Of a DNA stretch of 64,000 nucleotides, positions 1-8,730 are shown in pieces. Position numbers and translations under genes: made by a program. Position 1 is the first letter of the stretch; the number at the start of each line of letters is the position of its first letter. Under the pieces are notes generated by a model. It had not been told where the DNA came from. It worked only from the letters and a program-made list of their open reading frames with translations, and did no database searches. Source of the stretch: Paeniglutamicibacter quisquiliarum (GTDB lineage: Bacteria > Actinomycetota > Actinomycetes > Actinomycetales > Micrococcaceae); NCBI RefSeq assembly GCF_019084045.1, contig NZ_JAHRED010000003.1, positions 124,001-188,000 on the forward strand, given 5' to 3'.

Positions 1-890
1 CGGCCCAGCTCGACGCCGCGGAAAATGACCACGGCCACCGGGACATTCACCTCGAGCCCGACCCTCGTGCACAGGTCCTTGACCTCGCCGTCGCCCGAGT
101 TGCGGATGATGGCCTGCATCAGTGCCGAATCGGCGATTTGCGAGCGCGTGGGCCGGTGGTGCTGGGAAAGGGCCAATGCCAGGATGCTGCCCAGCCTCTC
201 GGCAACCGTGGTCAGCAGTTCCCGCTCGGACGGGTGCCGGCTTTCCAGGTGCAGCCTGGCGCCGACCACGTTGCTGACGAAGATGTCGGAGACGATTTCC
301 ATCCCGATCTCGTCCTCGGGGAGCGCGCGGCTGCTGGCCAGGGTGATGCCGCCCAGGTCCACCAGAAGGGCGTTCGCCTCCAGGGCCTCCGCGATCAACG
401 AAATCAACGGAGCCAGGTTGGGGCCGGAGGTGGCGATCTGGTGGGCCAGGCGCTGGGAGATCTCGTCGGCACGCTGCAGCGCCAAGGCATGGGCGGAGAC
501 GATGCTGCGGTTGATGGTTTCCGCGAGTTCCACAAAAGGAACCGTGGCGCGCAATTCGATCAGGGGCAGTCCGGCGGCTTCCGCTGCATCTATGAGCTCT
601 CGGGAGAGGCTCTTGTTCAGTCCGGCGGTCTCAATGGCCAGCGCCGCGACCTTTCGCTCCGCCAGGCTCTGGATGTATTGGACCTGGGCTTCGGGGCGCA
701 GAGCCAGGAGCGTCTGGCCGCCACTGAGCAATAGTTCCTCACCCCGTAACAGTGGCGCAATCTCGAGGACCTCGCTGGAGTGCACCCAGCGGACCCCGTT
801 GTGCGGGACCTGGTCGGCGCCGGCGACGACGCGCGGCCGCGCCTTGGCGAAGAGGGGACTGGCCAGAACGTCCTTGAGGCGGAGAAGCAT
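1..890 (-). CDS. PucR-family transcriptional regulator, C-terminus off the left edge
   Basis: Partial gene. The ATG at 890-888 opens a frame that stays open to base 1, giving about 296 residues. It begins MLLRLKDVLAS and has the PucR N-terminal domain signature LRGEELLLSGG near residue 50, then a GAF-like middle region. The C-terminal PucR helix-turn-helix lies outside the window. AAGGA precedes the ATG by about 9 nt. PucR proteins usually control purine, amine or amino-acid catabolism. This gene is divergent from the NCS1 permease, and the 7-3-7 palindrome at 943-959 sits between them, so it probably controls that permease and possibly itself. The family is clear; the effector is unknown. 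Confidence 0.85.
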   Translation of the reverse strand, partial: MLLRLKDVLASPLFAKARPRVVAGADQVPHNGVRWVHSSEVLEIAPLLRGEELLLSGGQTLLALRPEAQVQYIQSLAERKVAALAIETAGLNKSLSRELIDAAEAAGLPLIELRATVPFVELAETINRSIVSAHALALQRADEISQRLAHQIATSGPNLAPLISLIAEALEANALLVDLGGITLASSRALPEDEIGMEIVSDIFVSNVVGARLHLESRHPSERELLTTVAERLGSILALALSQHHRPTRSQIADSALMQAIIRNSGDGEVKDLCTRVGLEVNVPVAVVIFRGVELG

Positions 891-942
891 GCACGGATCC
901 TTGGGGTGGAAACGGAACGATTGATGGGCGGAAGCGCCGCTA

Positions 943-959
943 GGTGACACTTTGTCACC
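943..959. promoter_or_regulatory. perfect inverted repeat GGTGACA-CTT-TGTCACC between the divergent pucR-like gene and permease
   Basis: Two perfect 7-bp arms around a 3-bp centre, followed by an AT-rich stretch (about 968-990) that could hold the promoters. Its position between a PucR gene and a transporter suggests the PucR operator. The assignment is inferred from context. Confidence 0.55.
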
Positions 960-1065
960 GAGACTGGATTATAAATATACATTTTGAGTGTACTAGGTGG
1001 TGAAGATCACTCCTACGCTGGTGGGTAAGTTCTTGTCGAACCACCGCAGTCGAGAGAGTGAACCA

Positions 1066-2649
1066 ATGAGTAGAGATGTTGCCAGTTCATCTGAAAGCGT
1101 GACCCATGAGGTCGAGGACTCCCTTCAGCCGATACCCGAATCCGCCAGGACCACCAAGCTTTCCGGGCAGTTCTGGATCTGGGCCGGGGCCAATGTCGCC
1201 CCCATCAACTGGATCCTCGGAGCCTTGGGCATCCACCTGGGCCTGGGCCTTGCCGATACCCTGACCGTGCTGATTGCCGGAAACGTCATCGGCATGCTCG
1301 GCTTCGGATTCTTCGTCGTTCTGGGGCAGAAGACCGGCGCCACCGGCATGCTGCTGGCCCGAGGCGCATTTGGCCGCCGCGGGGCCTACCTGCCGGCCGC
1401 CATCCAGGCTGTCATTGCCATCGGCTGGTCCGCGGTCAACACCTGGGTCATCCTCGACTTGATCATGGCCCTGTTCGGCATGATCGGTTGGGTCGATCCG
1501 ACCGCAGGCAACCTGCTGTGGAAGATCTCGACGGCGGCGGTCATCATGGCCATCCAAGTGGCCATCTGCTACCGCGGCTACAAGGCCATCGCCCGCTTCG
1601 AGCGCATCACCATGCCGCCGACCATCATCGTGCTGATCGCCATGTCGATTCTCGCCTGGACCCAGCTCGACATCGACTGGAGCTACCAGGGCCCCGTCGG
1701 CGAGGTCCTCACCGGCATGCCGCGCATCGCGGCAATGTCCTCGATCATGACCGCCATCGGGATTGGCTGGGGAATCGGCTGGTTCACCTACGCACCGGAC
1801 TACTCCCGCTTCGTCTCAAAGCGCATCAAGACCCACAAGCTCTACCTCGTCAGTGTCCTTGGCCAGTTCCTCCCGGTCGTCTGGCTCGGCATCCTGGGCG
1901 CCAGCCTCGCCACCAAGAACGGCACCGCCGATCCCGGCCAGCTGATCGTGGAATCCTTCGGCACCCTGTCGATCCCCGTGATCCTGCTGGTCATCCACGG
2001 GCCGATCGCCACCAACATCATCAACATGTACACCTTCGGTGTTGCAACGCAGGCACTGGACATCAACGTCTCGCGAAAGAAGCTTTCCCTCTTGGTTGGC
2101 GTCCTGTCCATGGCCGCCGTCATCGCATTCCTCTTCGCCCACGACTTTGCCGAGGTCCTGCACAACTGGATCATTGCCATCGCGGCCTGGGTTGCCACCT
2201 GGGGCGGGATCATGGCGGTGCACTACTTCGTCTTCGAACGCCGCCACAAGGACTTCTCCTACCTGTTCCTTGATCCCAGGTCGACCAAGCTCAAGTCCTT
2301 CAACCCCGCTGCATTCATTGCCTTCGCCGGCGGCATCTTCATGACCTGGATGTGCATGTACGGGTCGATCCCGCCCCTGCAGGGCCCGATCGCCACCGCG
2401 GTGGGCGGCATCGACTTCTCCTGGCTGGCCGGAACCGCCACCAGCGCCGGCTTGTATTACTTCTTGGGACTGAGCCGATTCAAGTCCCGCATCGAACAGG
2501 GAGTGCCGCTGGGACTGAAGATTGACTGCTCCGACGCGGAGTTCATTCGCCAGCATGGCAGCGCGGAATTCCTGCTCGCCGAGCAGCGGATCGACGACGA
2601 GGTTTCGCACCCGGAGCCGGCATCCGCAAAGCACAAGATCGGCTCCTAG
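1066..2649 (+). CDS. NCS1-family purine/cytosine-type permease
   Basis: A 527-residue inner-membrane protein of the nucleobase:cation symporter-1 family (cytosine/purine permease). About 12 hydrophobic segments fill residues 40-480. N-terminal features GQFWIWAGANVAPINWILG and GLGLADTLTVLIAG are typical of CodB-like NCS1 carriers, as is FTYAPDYSRFV mid-protein. The ATG at 1066 (MSRDVASSSE) is preferred, with GAGAG upstream; an in-frame GTG at 997 would add a non-conserved tail. It lies just before creatinine amidohydrolase and opposite a PucR gene. Creatinine is a cyclic amide resembling NCS1 substrates, so creatinine uptake is the contextual guess. Cytosine, hydantoin or another purine cannot be excluded. 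Confidence 0.85.
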   Translation: MSRDVASSSESVTHEVEDSLQPIPESARTTKLSGQFWIWAGANVAPINWILGALGIHLGLGLADTLTVLIAGNVIGMLGFGFFVVLGQKTGATGMLLARGAFGRRGAYLPAAIQAVIAIGWSAVNTWVILDLIMALFGMIGWVDPTAGNLLWKISTAAVIMAIQVAICYRGYKAIARFERITMPPTIIVLIAMSILAWTQLDIDWSYQGPVGEVLTGMPRIAAMSSIMTAIGIGWGIGWFTYAPDYSRFVSKRIKTHKLYLVSVLGQFLPVVWLGILGASLATKNGTADPGQLIVESFGTLSIPVILLVIHGPIATNIINMYTFGVATQALDINVSRKKLSLLVGVLSMAAVIAFLFAHDFAEVLHNWIIAIAAWVATWGGIMAVHYFVFERRHKDFSYLFLDPRSTKLKSFNPAAFIAFAGGIFMTWMCMYGSIPPLQGPIATAVGGIDFSWLAGTATSAGLYYFLGLSRFKSRIEQGVPLGLKIDCSDAEFIRQHGSAEFLLAEQRIDDEVSHPEPASAKHKIGS

Positions 2650-2667
2650 GGGCCGGTGAAGACCAGT

Positions 2668-2701
2668 GGGTCCCGTGGCCGAAGCATCGGCCGCGGGACC
2701 C
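2668..2701 (+). terminator. strong hairpin after the NCS1 permease, no U-tract
   Basis: GGGTCCCG-T-GGCCGA pairs with TCGGCC-G-CGGGACCC around an AGCA loop, about 15 bp including one G-U pair. No T-run follows. This is a common actinobacterial terminator form. Confidence 0.55.
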
Positions 2702-2856
2702 GCACCACCATGCCACGGGCTGGAGTGCCGTGATGATCAACGCGGCCAAGTTGCTTTGATCGCCATTGGATTTCCCAGGCCCAATCCCATAAATCGCATG
2801 GCGCGGGGCGAATCAGCGACGGGACGCCACGCGCCAACACCACAAGGAGTACCTCG

Positions 2857-3651
2857 ATGCAGTCGGTTTTTCTGGAAGACATTGATGCGGAAACCTTTGC
2901 CGCATACGTAGTCCAGCCCCAAGCAACGGTCATCATTCCCACCGGCGCCACCGAACAACATGGCCCACATATGCCGCTGGGCGTTGACGCGATGCTGTCG
3001 CGCGCCATTGCCGGAGTGGTGGCCGAGAAGCTGGGCGCCCTGGTGGCGCCGACCCTTTCCTATGGATACAAGTCGCAGCCGCGCTCCGGAGGGGGTAATC
3101 ACAGGGTCGGAACCACGAGCCTGAGCGGGGCAACGCTCACCGGCCAGGTGGAAGACATTGCCCGCTCCTTCCTCGGGCAGGGGTTCACCAAGGTGGTCAT
3201 ACTCAACGGCCACTTCGAAAACTACCAATTCATTTACGAGGGGCTGGAAATTGCGGTGGGCCGGGCCCGGGAAGCAGGAGGCGATGCGCGGGCGATGCTG
3301 CTCTCCTATTGGGACTTCGTTGACGCGGAGACGCTGGAAAAGGTCTTCCCTGATGGTTTCCTTGGCTGGGACATTGAGCACGGCGGGGTGCTGGAAACTT
3401 CCCTCATGCTGCTGTTGCACCCTGAAAAGGTCGACATGTCCCGTGCGGTCGACCACCCGCCGGCGCAGCTGAAGCCCTACGACATCTTCCCCGAGGATCC
3501 GGCGCGCACCCCGGCCAGCGGATGCCTGTCCTCGCCACTGGGCGCCAGCGCCGAACGAGGGAAGTTGCTCCTGGACGCCGTGACCAACGGCGTGGCCCGG
3601 GCCATCGAGGACGAATACTCCTTGGCACTGGAATCCCTGGCTGTCAGGTAG
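2857..3651 (+). CDS. crnA: creatinine amidohydrolase (creatininase)
   Basis: A 264-residue cytosolic metal enzyme that opens creatinine to creatine (EC 3.5.2.10). The metal ligands fall at E33, H35 and D44 (in TEQHGPHMPLGVD) and H119 and E121 (in NGHFEN). These are one off the published Pseudomonas putida creatininase ligands E34, H36, D45, H120 and E122. The later EHGGVLETS motif also matches. AAGGAG lies 7 nt before the ATG. It is followed by a strong terminator, so it is transcribed apart from the MFS carrier. The creatinase at 6006 takes the next step. Substrate assignment rests on family match plus the adjacent creatinase; some creatininase-family proteins act on other amides. Confidence 0.9.
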   Translation: MQSVFLEDIDAETFAAYVVQPQATVIIPTGATEQHGPHMPLGVDAMLSRAIAGVVAEKLGALVAPTLSYGYKSQPRSGGGNHRVGTTSLSGATLTGQVEDIARSFLGQGFTKVVILNGHFENYQFIYEGLEIAVGRAREAGGDARAMLLSYWDFVDAETLEKVFPDGFLGWDIEHGGVLETSLMLLLHPEKVDMSRAVDHPPAQLKPYDIFPEDPARTPASGCLSSPLGASAERGKLLLDAVTNGVARAIEDEYSLALESLAVR

Positions 3652-3741
3652 CGGCCATTGTGGCCGGTCATGCCGGCATGGCGCATCGTCGGCGAGCGTG
3701 AGCGGGCTTGTCGACGGTTCCGTAGGGCATGAATATCGTGC

Positions 3742-3780
3742 AAGTTTGGGCGCCCGGGAGACCGGGCGTCCAAACTTTTT
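3742..3780 (+). terminator. rho-independent terminator after creatininase
   Basis: A 16-bp stem, AAGTTTGGGCGCCCGG with CCGGGCGTCCAAACTT (one G-U pair), closes a GAGA loop and runs into TTTTT. Confidence 0.85.
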
Positions 3781-3822
3781 AACGCCACGGGCAACAAATG
3801 TGGAGCGGGCCAAGCGCGACCC

Positions 3823-3880
3823 TTGACAGTGATGCGGGACACAAATAAAGTGAGCGCAACAGTGTTGCAACGAATGCAAC
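3823..3880 (+). promoter_or_regulatory. promoter and operator of the MFS carrier, matching the creatinase promoter
   Basis: TTGACA (3823-3828), a 17-nt spacer and TAAAGT (3846-3851). Then GCAAC-AGT-GTTGC (3856-3868), and 6 nt later a third half-site TGCAAC (3875-3880). The same layout occurs at 5850-5907. The operator lies over and just after the predicted start point, as expected for repression. The IclR-type regulator at 7902 is the obvious candidate. Confidence 0.7.
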
Positions 3881-3905
3881 CAAAATAAACTCTGGTGGTT
3901 CCCAA

Positions 3906-5306
3906 ATGATTCAGCGCAACAACTCCGCGGACGGCAACGGTGCCCGCGCGCGTTCTGCAATGAGCACGCTCACCAATAGCCAGGCCTCCGACCTCGGCCC
4001 AACGCTCAGCGGGCAGGGCCGTCCGGACCCGGCCGGGATCGGCAAGAAAACCCGCACCAAGGTCGTTGCCGCCAGCTTCATCGGCAACTTCGTGGAATGG
4101 TTCGACTATGCCGTCTACGGCTACCTTGCCGTGACCATCACGGCGGTCTTCTTCCCGGACTCCGACCCGGCAACCGGCCTGATGCTCACCTTCGCACTCT
4201 TCGCGATCTCGTTCCTGGTCCGTCCCTTGGGCGGATTCGTCTGGGGCCACCTGGGAGACAAGATCGGCCGGCGCGAGGCGCTCTCGTGGTCGATCCTGAT
4301 CATGTCCGCGGCAACCTTCTGCATTGCCTTGATTCCCTCCTACAACACCATCGGGATCTGGGCGCCGATCCTGCTGCTGATCATCCGAGTCGTCCAGGGG
4401 TTCTCCGCCTCCGGCGAATACGCGGGAGCCTCCGCCTTCCTGGTGGAATATGCACCGGCCAACCGGCGAGGCCTCTACGCCGCCGTTGTTCCGGCAAGCA
4501 CCGCCACCGGCCTGCTACTCGGCTCGCTGCTTGCGGCGCTGCTGACGGGCATGCTGGAACCCGAGCAAATGCAGTCCTGGGGCTGGCGTCTGCCGTTCCT
4601 GCTGGCCGCACCCATGGGCTTGATCGGGCGCTATATCCGGACCAAGCTCGAGGACTCGCCGGTCTTCAAGGAACTGGCCAAGGAAGACAATGCAGTCAAG
4701 GCCCCGGTCAGCTCGCTGTTCAAGAACCACTGGCGCCAGCTCGTGCAGGCCGTCGGTGCGGTGCTGCTCAATGCCGTGGGTTTCTACCTGATCCTCAGCT
4801 ACATGCCCACCCACCTTTCCCAAAACATCGGGCTGAGCGAAACCGCATCCTATGTCGCCACCACCGTGGCACTGGCCACGTACATCGGATTCATCTTCGT
4901 GGTGGGAATGCTCTCGGACCGCTTTGGGCGCAAGAAGGTCTTGATGAGCGCATCGATCCTGTTCGTGGTGCTGACGGTCCCGTCGTTCATGCTGCTGGAA
5001 ACCGGCAACTTCCTCGTCGTCGTCCTGGTGCAGATCCTGCTCGGCGCGATGCTGAGCCTCAATGACGGGACGCTACCCAGCTTCCTGGCCGAAATGTTCC
5101 CCACCCGGGTCCGCTACTCCGGATTCGCCGTGAGCTTCAATCTGTCCAATGCGCTCTTCGGTGGCACCGCGCCCTTCGTGGCAACCGTCCTGATCGCCAG
5201 CTCCGGCACCGACCTGGCCCCCGGCTGGTACCTCATGGGAGCAGCCGTCATCTCCCTGGTCGCGGTCGCCTTCTCGGTCGAAACCAGCAAGAAGCCGCTG
5301 AGCTAA
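3906..5306 (+). CDS. MFS transporter, metabolite:H+ symporter (ProP-like) type
   Basis: A 466-residue inner-membrane carrier with about 12 hydrophobic segments from residue 60. ASFIGNFVEWFDYAVYGYLA is the hallmark first segment of the MHS/ProP group, and GHLGDKIGRREAL is the MFS loop motif. The ATG at 3906 follows the promoter; ATG 3960 (MSTLTNSQ) is an alternative start. Its promoter and operator nearly copy those of the creatinase gene, so the two are probably co-induced. Creatine or creatinine uptake is inferred from context, though relatives carry betaines, proline or organic acids. Confidence 0.85.
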   Translation: MIQRNNSADGNGARARSAMSTLTNSQASDLGPTLSGQGRPDPAGIGKKTRTKVVAASFIGNFVEWFDYAVYGYLAVTITAVFFPDSDPATGLMLTFALFAISFLVRPLGGFVWGHLGDKIGRREALSWSILIMSAATFCIALIPSYNTIGIWAPILLLIIRVVQGFSASGEYAGASAFLVEYAPANRRGLYAAVVPASTATGLLLGSLLAALLTGMLEPEQMQSWGWRLPFLLAAPMGLIGRYIRTKLEDSPVFKELAKEDNAVKAPVSSLFKNHWRQLVQAVGAVLLNAVGFYLILSYMPTHLSQNIGLSETASYVATTVALATYIGFIFVVGMLSDRFGRKKVLMSASILFVVLTVPSFMLLETGNFLVVVLVQILLGAMLSLNDGTLPSFLAEMFPTRVRYSGFAVSFNLSNALFGGTAPFVATVLIASSGTDLAPGWYLMGAAVISLVAVAFSVETSKKPLS

Positions 5307-5718
5307 ACGCGGTTGTCACCTAGGTTGTAGATGCCCGAAAGGGTGGGTTGATGGCCGGGAAGATCGTCTTGGAGGTGCCATAACTTGTCGCCGGACAAGG
5401 CGACTCGGCATTCGGCCTTGAGTGCCGAAACCGATTGCGGCGCCAAGTCCGCTGTGTCGGTGGGGCTTCTTCGCTTCATCAGGGCGACGCCGTGCAAACC
5501 GGCGCAATCATCGGTGCGTTCCCGTTTCCATAAGTGATCATTCTGATGATCATCAAGCTGATCCGGCGACTGCTCAAGCGTGACAAGGCGATCGGGCAGC
5601 TGGAAAGTTTCATCAACAACCCTGACCTGGCTCTGGTCTTCGTTCCCGATTCGAGGGAGGAGGGCAACGGCGACACTGGGCTACGCGGGGCCGGCTGGTC
5701 GCGTGAAGGTCGCGTGAG
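5307..5718. other. non-coding stretch between the MFS carrier and creatinase
   Basis: No convincing gene. A short plus-strand frame (GTG at 5534, 82 codons) has no ribosome-binding site and its 3' half runs through the terminator hairpin. It looks like filler or a decayed gene tail. Confidence 0.5.
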
Positions 5719-5762
5719 GGTCGCGGTGTCCGCAATGGCGGAGACCGCGACCTTTGCTTTTG
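5719..5762 (+). terminator. rho-independent terminator upstream of the creatinase promoter
   Basis: GGTCGCGGTGTCCGC (5719-5733) pairs with GCGGAGACCGCGACC (5738-5752) with one mismatch, loop AATG, followed by TTTGCTTTTG. It insulates the creatinase promoter from upstream transcription. Confidence 0.8.
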
Positions 5763-5849
5763 TCGTGGGGCAGGCTCCTTGAAAGTAACCGCAAAAGGCC
5801 CCGTCGAGCAGCCCTGGTCGGAAATCTTTCGAAGTTCGCCGGAAACCAC

Positions 5850-5907
5850 TTGACAGTGAGCTGGGGCACACATAATCTGAGTGCAACGGCGTTGCAATGA
5901 GTGCAAC
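5850..5907 (+). promoter_or_regulatory. creatinase promoter and operator
   Basis: TTGACA (5850-5855), 17 nt, TAATCT (5873-5878). Then GCAAC-GGC-GTTGC (5883-5895) and after 6 nt TGCAAC (5902-5907). Spacing is the same as in the MFS promoter at 3823-3880. Confidence 0.7.
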
Positions 5908-6005
5908 AGTCCGAAACTTTCTCCGGCGGTTCCCAAGAATCCACGCAATCCTTTTGATTGGGCCGGTCTCCATTGCCACCTGTTTACTTCTAAGGAGTCA
6001 ATACC

Positions 6006-7262
6006 TTGACCACCACCGCTCACAGCGCCACCAACGTTTCCGACCTCGAGCGCCTCAAGACGCTGCACAACGGCACCAAGCAGCAGCTGACCTTCTCGGA
6101 TGCCGAGTTCGAGCGCCGCCTGACCGGCCTGCGCAAGATCATGGCCGCCAAGGAACTGGATGCGGTCATCCTGACCAGCTACCACGGCATCAAGTACTAC
6201 TCCGACTTCCTCTACACCACCTTTGGACGCAACTACGCCCTGGTGGTCACCGCGAACAACTCCACCACCGTGACCGCGAACATCGACGCCGGCATGCCAT
6301 GGCGCACCAGCTACGGCGACAACATCGTCTACACGGACTGGAAGCGCGACAACTTCTACTACGGTCTGCAGGAAGCCCTGAAGCGCGACGGCGTGAAGGC
6401 CGCGCGCATCGGCGTCGAGGACGACGCCCTGGCCCTGTTCACCCGCCAGGCAATCGGCGCGGCCTTTGAGGGCGCCACCCTGGTGGATGTCTCGCAGGAC
6501 GCCATGCGCCAGCGCATGATCAAGTCCGCCGAGGAAATCGAGGTCATCAAGCACGGTGCGCGCATCGGCGACCTGGGCGGCGAGGCCATCAAGGCCGCGA
6601 TCCGCGAGGGCATCACCGAATACGAGGTCGCCCTCATCGGCACCGAGGCCATGGTCCACGAGATCGCCAAGACCTTCCCGCACCGCGAAGTGCGCGACAC
6701 GTGGGTCTGGTTCCAGTCCGGCATCAACACCGACGGCGCCCACAACTGGGCAACCACCCGCAAGCTTGAGCGCGGGGACATCCTTTCGCTGAACTGCTTC
6801 CCGATGACTTCCGGCTACTACACCGCCCTGGAGCGCACCCTGTTCCTCGGCGAGCCGGACGCCCGATCCCTGGAGCTGTGGAACGTCAACGTCGAGGTGC
6901 ACAAGCGCGGCCTGGAACTCATCAAGCCCGGAGCGGTCTGCAAGGACATTGCCGCCGAGCTCAACGAGATCTTCATCGGCCACGGCCTGCTGCCCAACCG
7001 CACCTTCGGCTACGGCCACTCCTTCGGGGTGCTGTCGCACTACTACGGCCGCGAAGCGGGCCTGGAGCTGCGCGAGGACATCGACACGGTCCTTGAACCG
7101 GGCATGGTTGTCTCCATGGAACCGATGATCACCGTCCTGGACGGCGAGCCGGGAGCCGGCGGATACCGCGAACACGACATCCTGGTCATCGGCGAGGACG
7201 GCGGAGTCGAGAACATCACCAAGTTCGGCTTCGGTCCGGAAAACAACATCATTGATGCCTAG
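6006..7262 (+). CDS. creatinase (creatine amidinohydrolase)
   Basis: A 418-residue cytosolic enzyme that hydrolyses creatine to sarcosine and urea (EC 3.5.3.3). It has the pita-bread (peptidase M24) fold but lacks the M24 metal ligands, as creatinases do. The active-site residues H246 (GAHNWAT), E276 (ALERTLF) and E372 (SMEPM) sit at a constant +14 offset from H232, E262 and E358 of the P. putida enzyme. The TTG start is supported by AAGGAG at 5992-5997. It has its own promoter and terminator. The next enzyme, sarcosine oxidase, is not in the window. Confidence 0.95.
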   Translation: MTTTAHSATNVSDLERLKTLHNGTKQQLTFSDAEFERRLTGLRKIMAAKELDAVILTSYHGIKYYSDFLYTTFGRNYALVVTANNSTTVTANIDAGMPWRTSYGDNIVYTDWKRDNFYYGLQEALKRDGVKAARIGVEDDALALFTRQAIGAAFEGATLVDVSQDAMRQRMIKSAEEIEVIKHGARIGDLGGEAIKAAIREGITEYEVALIGTEAMVHEIAKTFPHREVRDTWVWFQSGINTDGAHNWATTRKLERGDILSLNCFPMTSGYYTALERTLFLGEPDARSLELWNVNVEVHKRGLELIKPGAVCKDIAAELNEIFIGHGLLPNRTFGYGHSFGVLSHYYGREAGLELREDIDTVLEPGMVVSMEPMITVLDGEPGAGGYREHDILVIGEDGGVENITKFGFGPENNIIDA

Positions 7263-7282
7263 CATCGAACTGGCATGATGGA

Positions 7283-7323
7283 GGGGGCGGTGGAGTGCAC
7301 GCGTGTGCCCCACCGCCCCCTTT
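7283..7323 (+). terminator. terminator after creatinase
   Basis: GGGGGCGGTGG (7283-7293) pairs with CCACCGCCCCC (7310-7320) around a 16-nt loop, followed by TTT. Confidence 0.65.
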
Positions 7324-7373
7324 CCGATGGCCACCGTCATCCCCGCTTCCGACGAAGAATCGAGCCCCTCGCC

Positions 7374-7850
7374 ATGATCCTGGACGAACACGACCGCGCC
7401 GGATACGCCACCGCCCTTGAACAGGCCCGCCTGGGTGCCGGCGAGGGCGGGGTGCCCATTGGATCGAGCATCTTCGAGAACGGCGTGATGCTGGGGGCCG
7501 GCCGCAACCGCCGCGTGCAAAACGGGGATCCGACGGCGCACGGGGAAATCGACGCGCTGCGCAATGCCGGGCGTCGGGCCTCCTACGCCGGTACCACCCT
7601 GTACTCCACGCTGGCGCCCTGCGCCATGTGCTCCGGATCGATCATCCTCTTCGGCATCCGGCGCGTGGTGGTCGGGGAGAACCGGAATTTCCCCGGCGAG
7701 CTCGAACTGCTGCGCTCCCGCGGCGTGGAAGTCGTGGTCATCGACGATGCCCGGGCCACCACACTCATGGAAGACTTCGTCACCCAGAACCCGGGACTTT
7801 GGAACGAAGACATCGGCGTCGACGAGGCGCAACCCGACACGGCCCGGTAG
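7374..7850 (+). CDS. cytosine deaminase-like zinc deaminase (yeast FCY1 type)
   Basis: A 158-residue protein of the cytidine/deoxycytidylate deaminase superfamily, the same length as yeast cytosine deaminase. H56 and E58 (AHGEID) and C83/C86 (LAPCAMC) form the zinc and catalytic site. The terminal LWNEDIGV also resembles the FCY1 group. The ATG at 7374 (MILDEHDRAG) is chosen because the upstream in-frame sequence overlaps the creatinase terminator. In this creatinine cluster it may deaminate cytosine, or creatinine (to N-methylhydantoin) or a related ring. Known bacterial creatinine deaminase belongs to the unrelated amidohydrolase family, so that role is speculative. Confidence 0.85.
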   Translation: MILDEHDRAGYATALEQARLGAGEGGVPIGSSIFENGVMLGAGRNRRVQNGDPTAHGEIDALRNAGRRASYAGTTLYSTLAPCAMCSGSIILFGIRRVVVGENRNFPGELELLRSRGVEVVVIDDARATTLMEDFVTQNPGLWNEDIGVDEAQPDTAR

Positions 7851-7901
7851 CGTACAACCGTGAACGCACCAACCAGCACCCCACCCACCGGAGGAATCCC
7901 C

Positions 7902-8696
7902 ATGGTTGCCCAAGCGGCTGAAACCACCACCGCGGAACCGCGCGGCGCCTCGGTCATCGTCAACGTCATCGACGTGCTGCGGTGCTTCACGGTTGAGAAC
8001 CCGGTGCTGGGCGTCACGGAAATCGCCGCCCGGGTGGGCTTGCACAAATCCAGCATCTCGAGGATCCTGGCCACGCTGGAGCAGGAACGCATCGTGGCCC
8101 GCGACGAGGCCACCCGCAAATACTCGCTGGGACTGGGGCTCATCGCGGTCGCCGGACCGCTGCTGGCCAACCTCGACGTGCGGCGGGTGTCCTACCCCTT
8201 CCTGGCCGAACTGGCCGCGGATACCGGGGAAACCGCGGTGCTGACCATCTGGGACGGCGCCGAATCCGTCTCGGTCGAGCAGATCCCCAGCATCCACCAG
8301 GTCAAGCACACCTCGGCCATGGGCAGCCGCTACAACACCGCGCTCAGCGCCTCGGTCCAGGTCTTCCTGGCCCACGAGGCGCCCGACCGCGCCGCGGGCC
8401 TGCTGGAATCCGGCGCCGTGCTGCTGCCCGCGAACACCGCCGGCGCACGGGCCACCTACCTCAAGCGCCTGGAGACGGTGCGGGAGCGGGGTTACGCGGC
8501 GAATCACGGAGAGACCTCGCCCGACGAGGTCGGCGTGGCCGCGCCGATTTTCGACCACCGCGGCACCGTGGTGGCAAGCGCCATGATCGCGGCCCCGTAC
8601 TACCGGGTCTCGAAGGAACAGCTGGACGAACTCGGTGCCGCCTGCGTGCGGGCGGCACGGCAAATCAGCATGCGCCTGGGCGCATCGCCGGCCTGA
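7902..8696 (+). CDS. IclR-family transcriptional regulator
   Basis: A 264-residue regulator with an N-terminal winged helix (about residues 20-80, VTEIAARVGLHKSSISRILATLEQE) and a C-terminal IclR effector domain (about 95-255). The ATG at 7902 has GGAGG 7 nt upstream. It is 51 nt after the deaminase on the same strand, with a cupin gene following. It is the best candidate for the GCAAC-N3-GTTGC operator shared by the MFS and creatinase promoters, since IclR proteins bind such palindromes as dimers of dimers. The left-edge PucR gene is the other candidate. Confidence 0.88.
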   Translation: MVAQAAETTTAEPRGASVIVNVIDVLRCFTVENPVLGVTEIAARVGLHKSSISRILATLEQERIVARDEATRKYSLGLGLIAVAGPLLANLDVRRVSYPFLAELAADTGETAVLTIWDGAESVSVEQIPSIHQVKHTSAMGSRYNTALSASVQVFLAHEAPDRAAGLLESGAVLLPANTAGARATYLKRLETVRERGYAANHGETSPDEVGVAAPIFDHRGTVVASAMIAAPYYRVSKEQLDELGAACVRAARQISMRLGASPA

Positions 8697-8730
8697 GCGG
8701 ACGGCGCAACCATCGAATAGGGGGAGCGGC

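Noticed and set aside
943-959. CRP/GlxR site
   Set aside because: The spacing between GTGA and TCAC is 7 bp rather than the 6 bp needed; it fits a PucR-type palindrome better.
5534-5782. 82-codon plus-strand frame between the MFS and creatinase genes
   Set aside because: No ribosome-binding site or motif, and it reads through a clear terminator hairpin.
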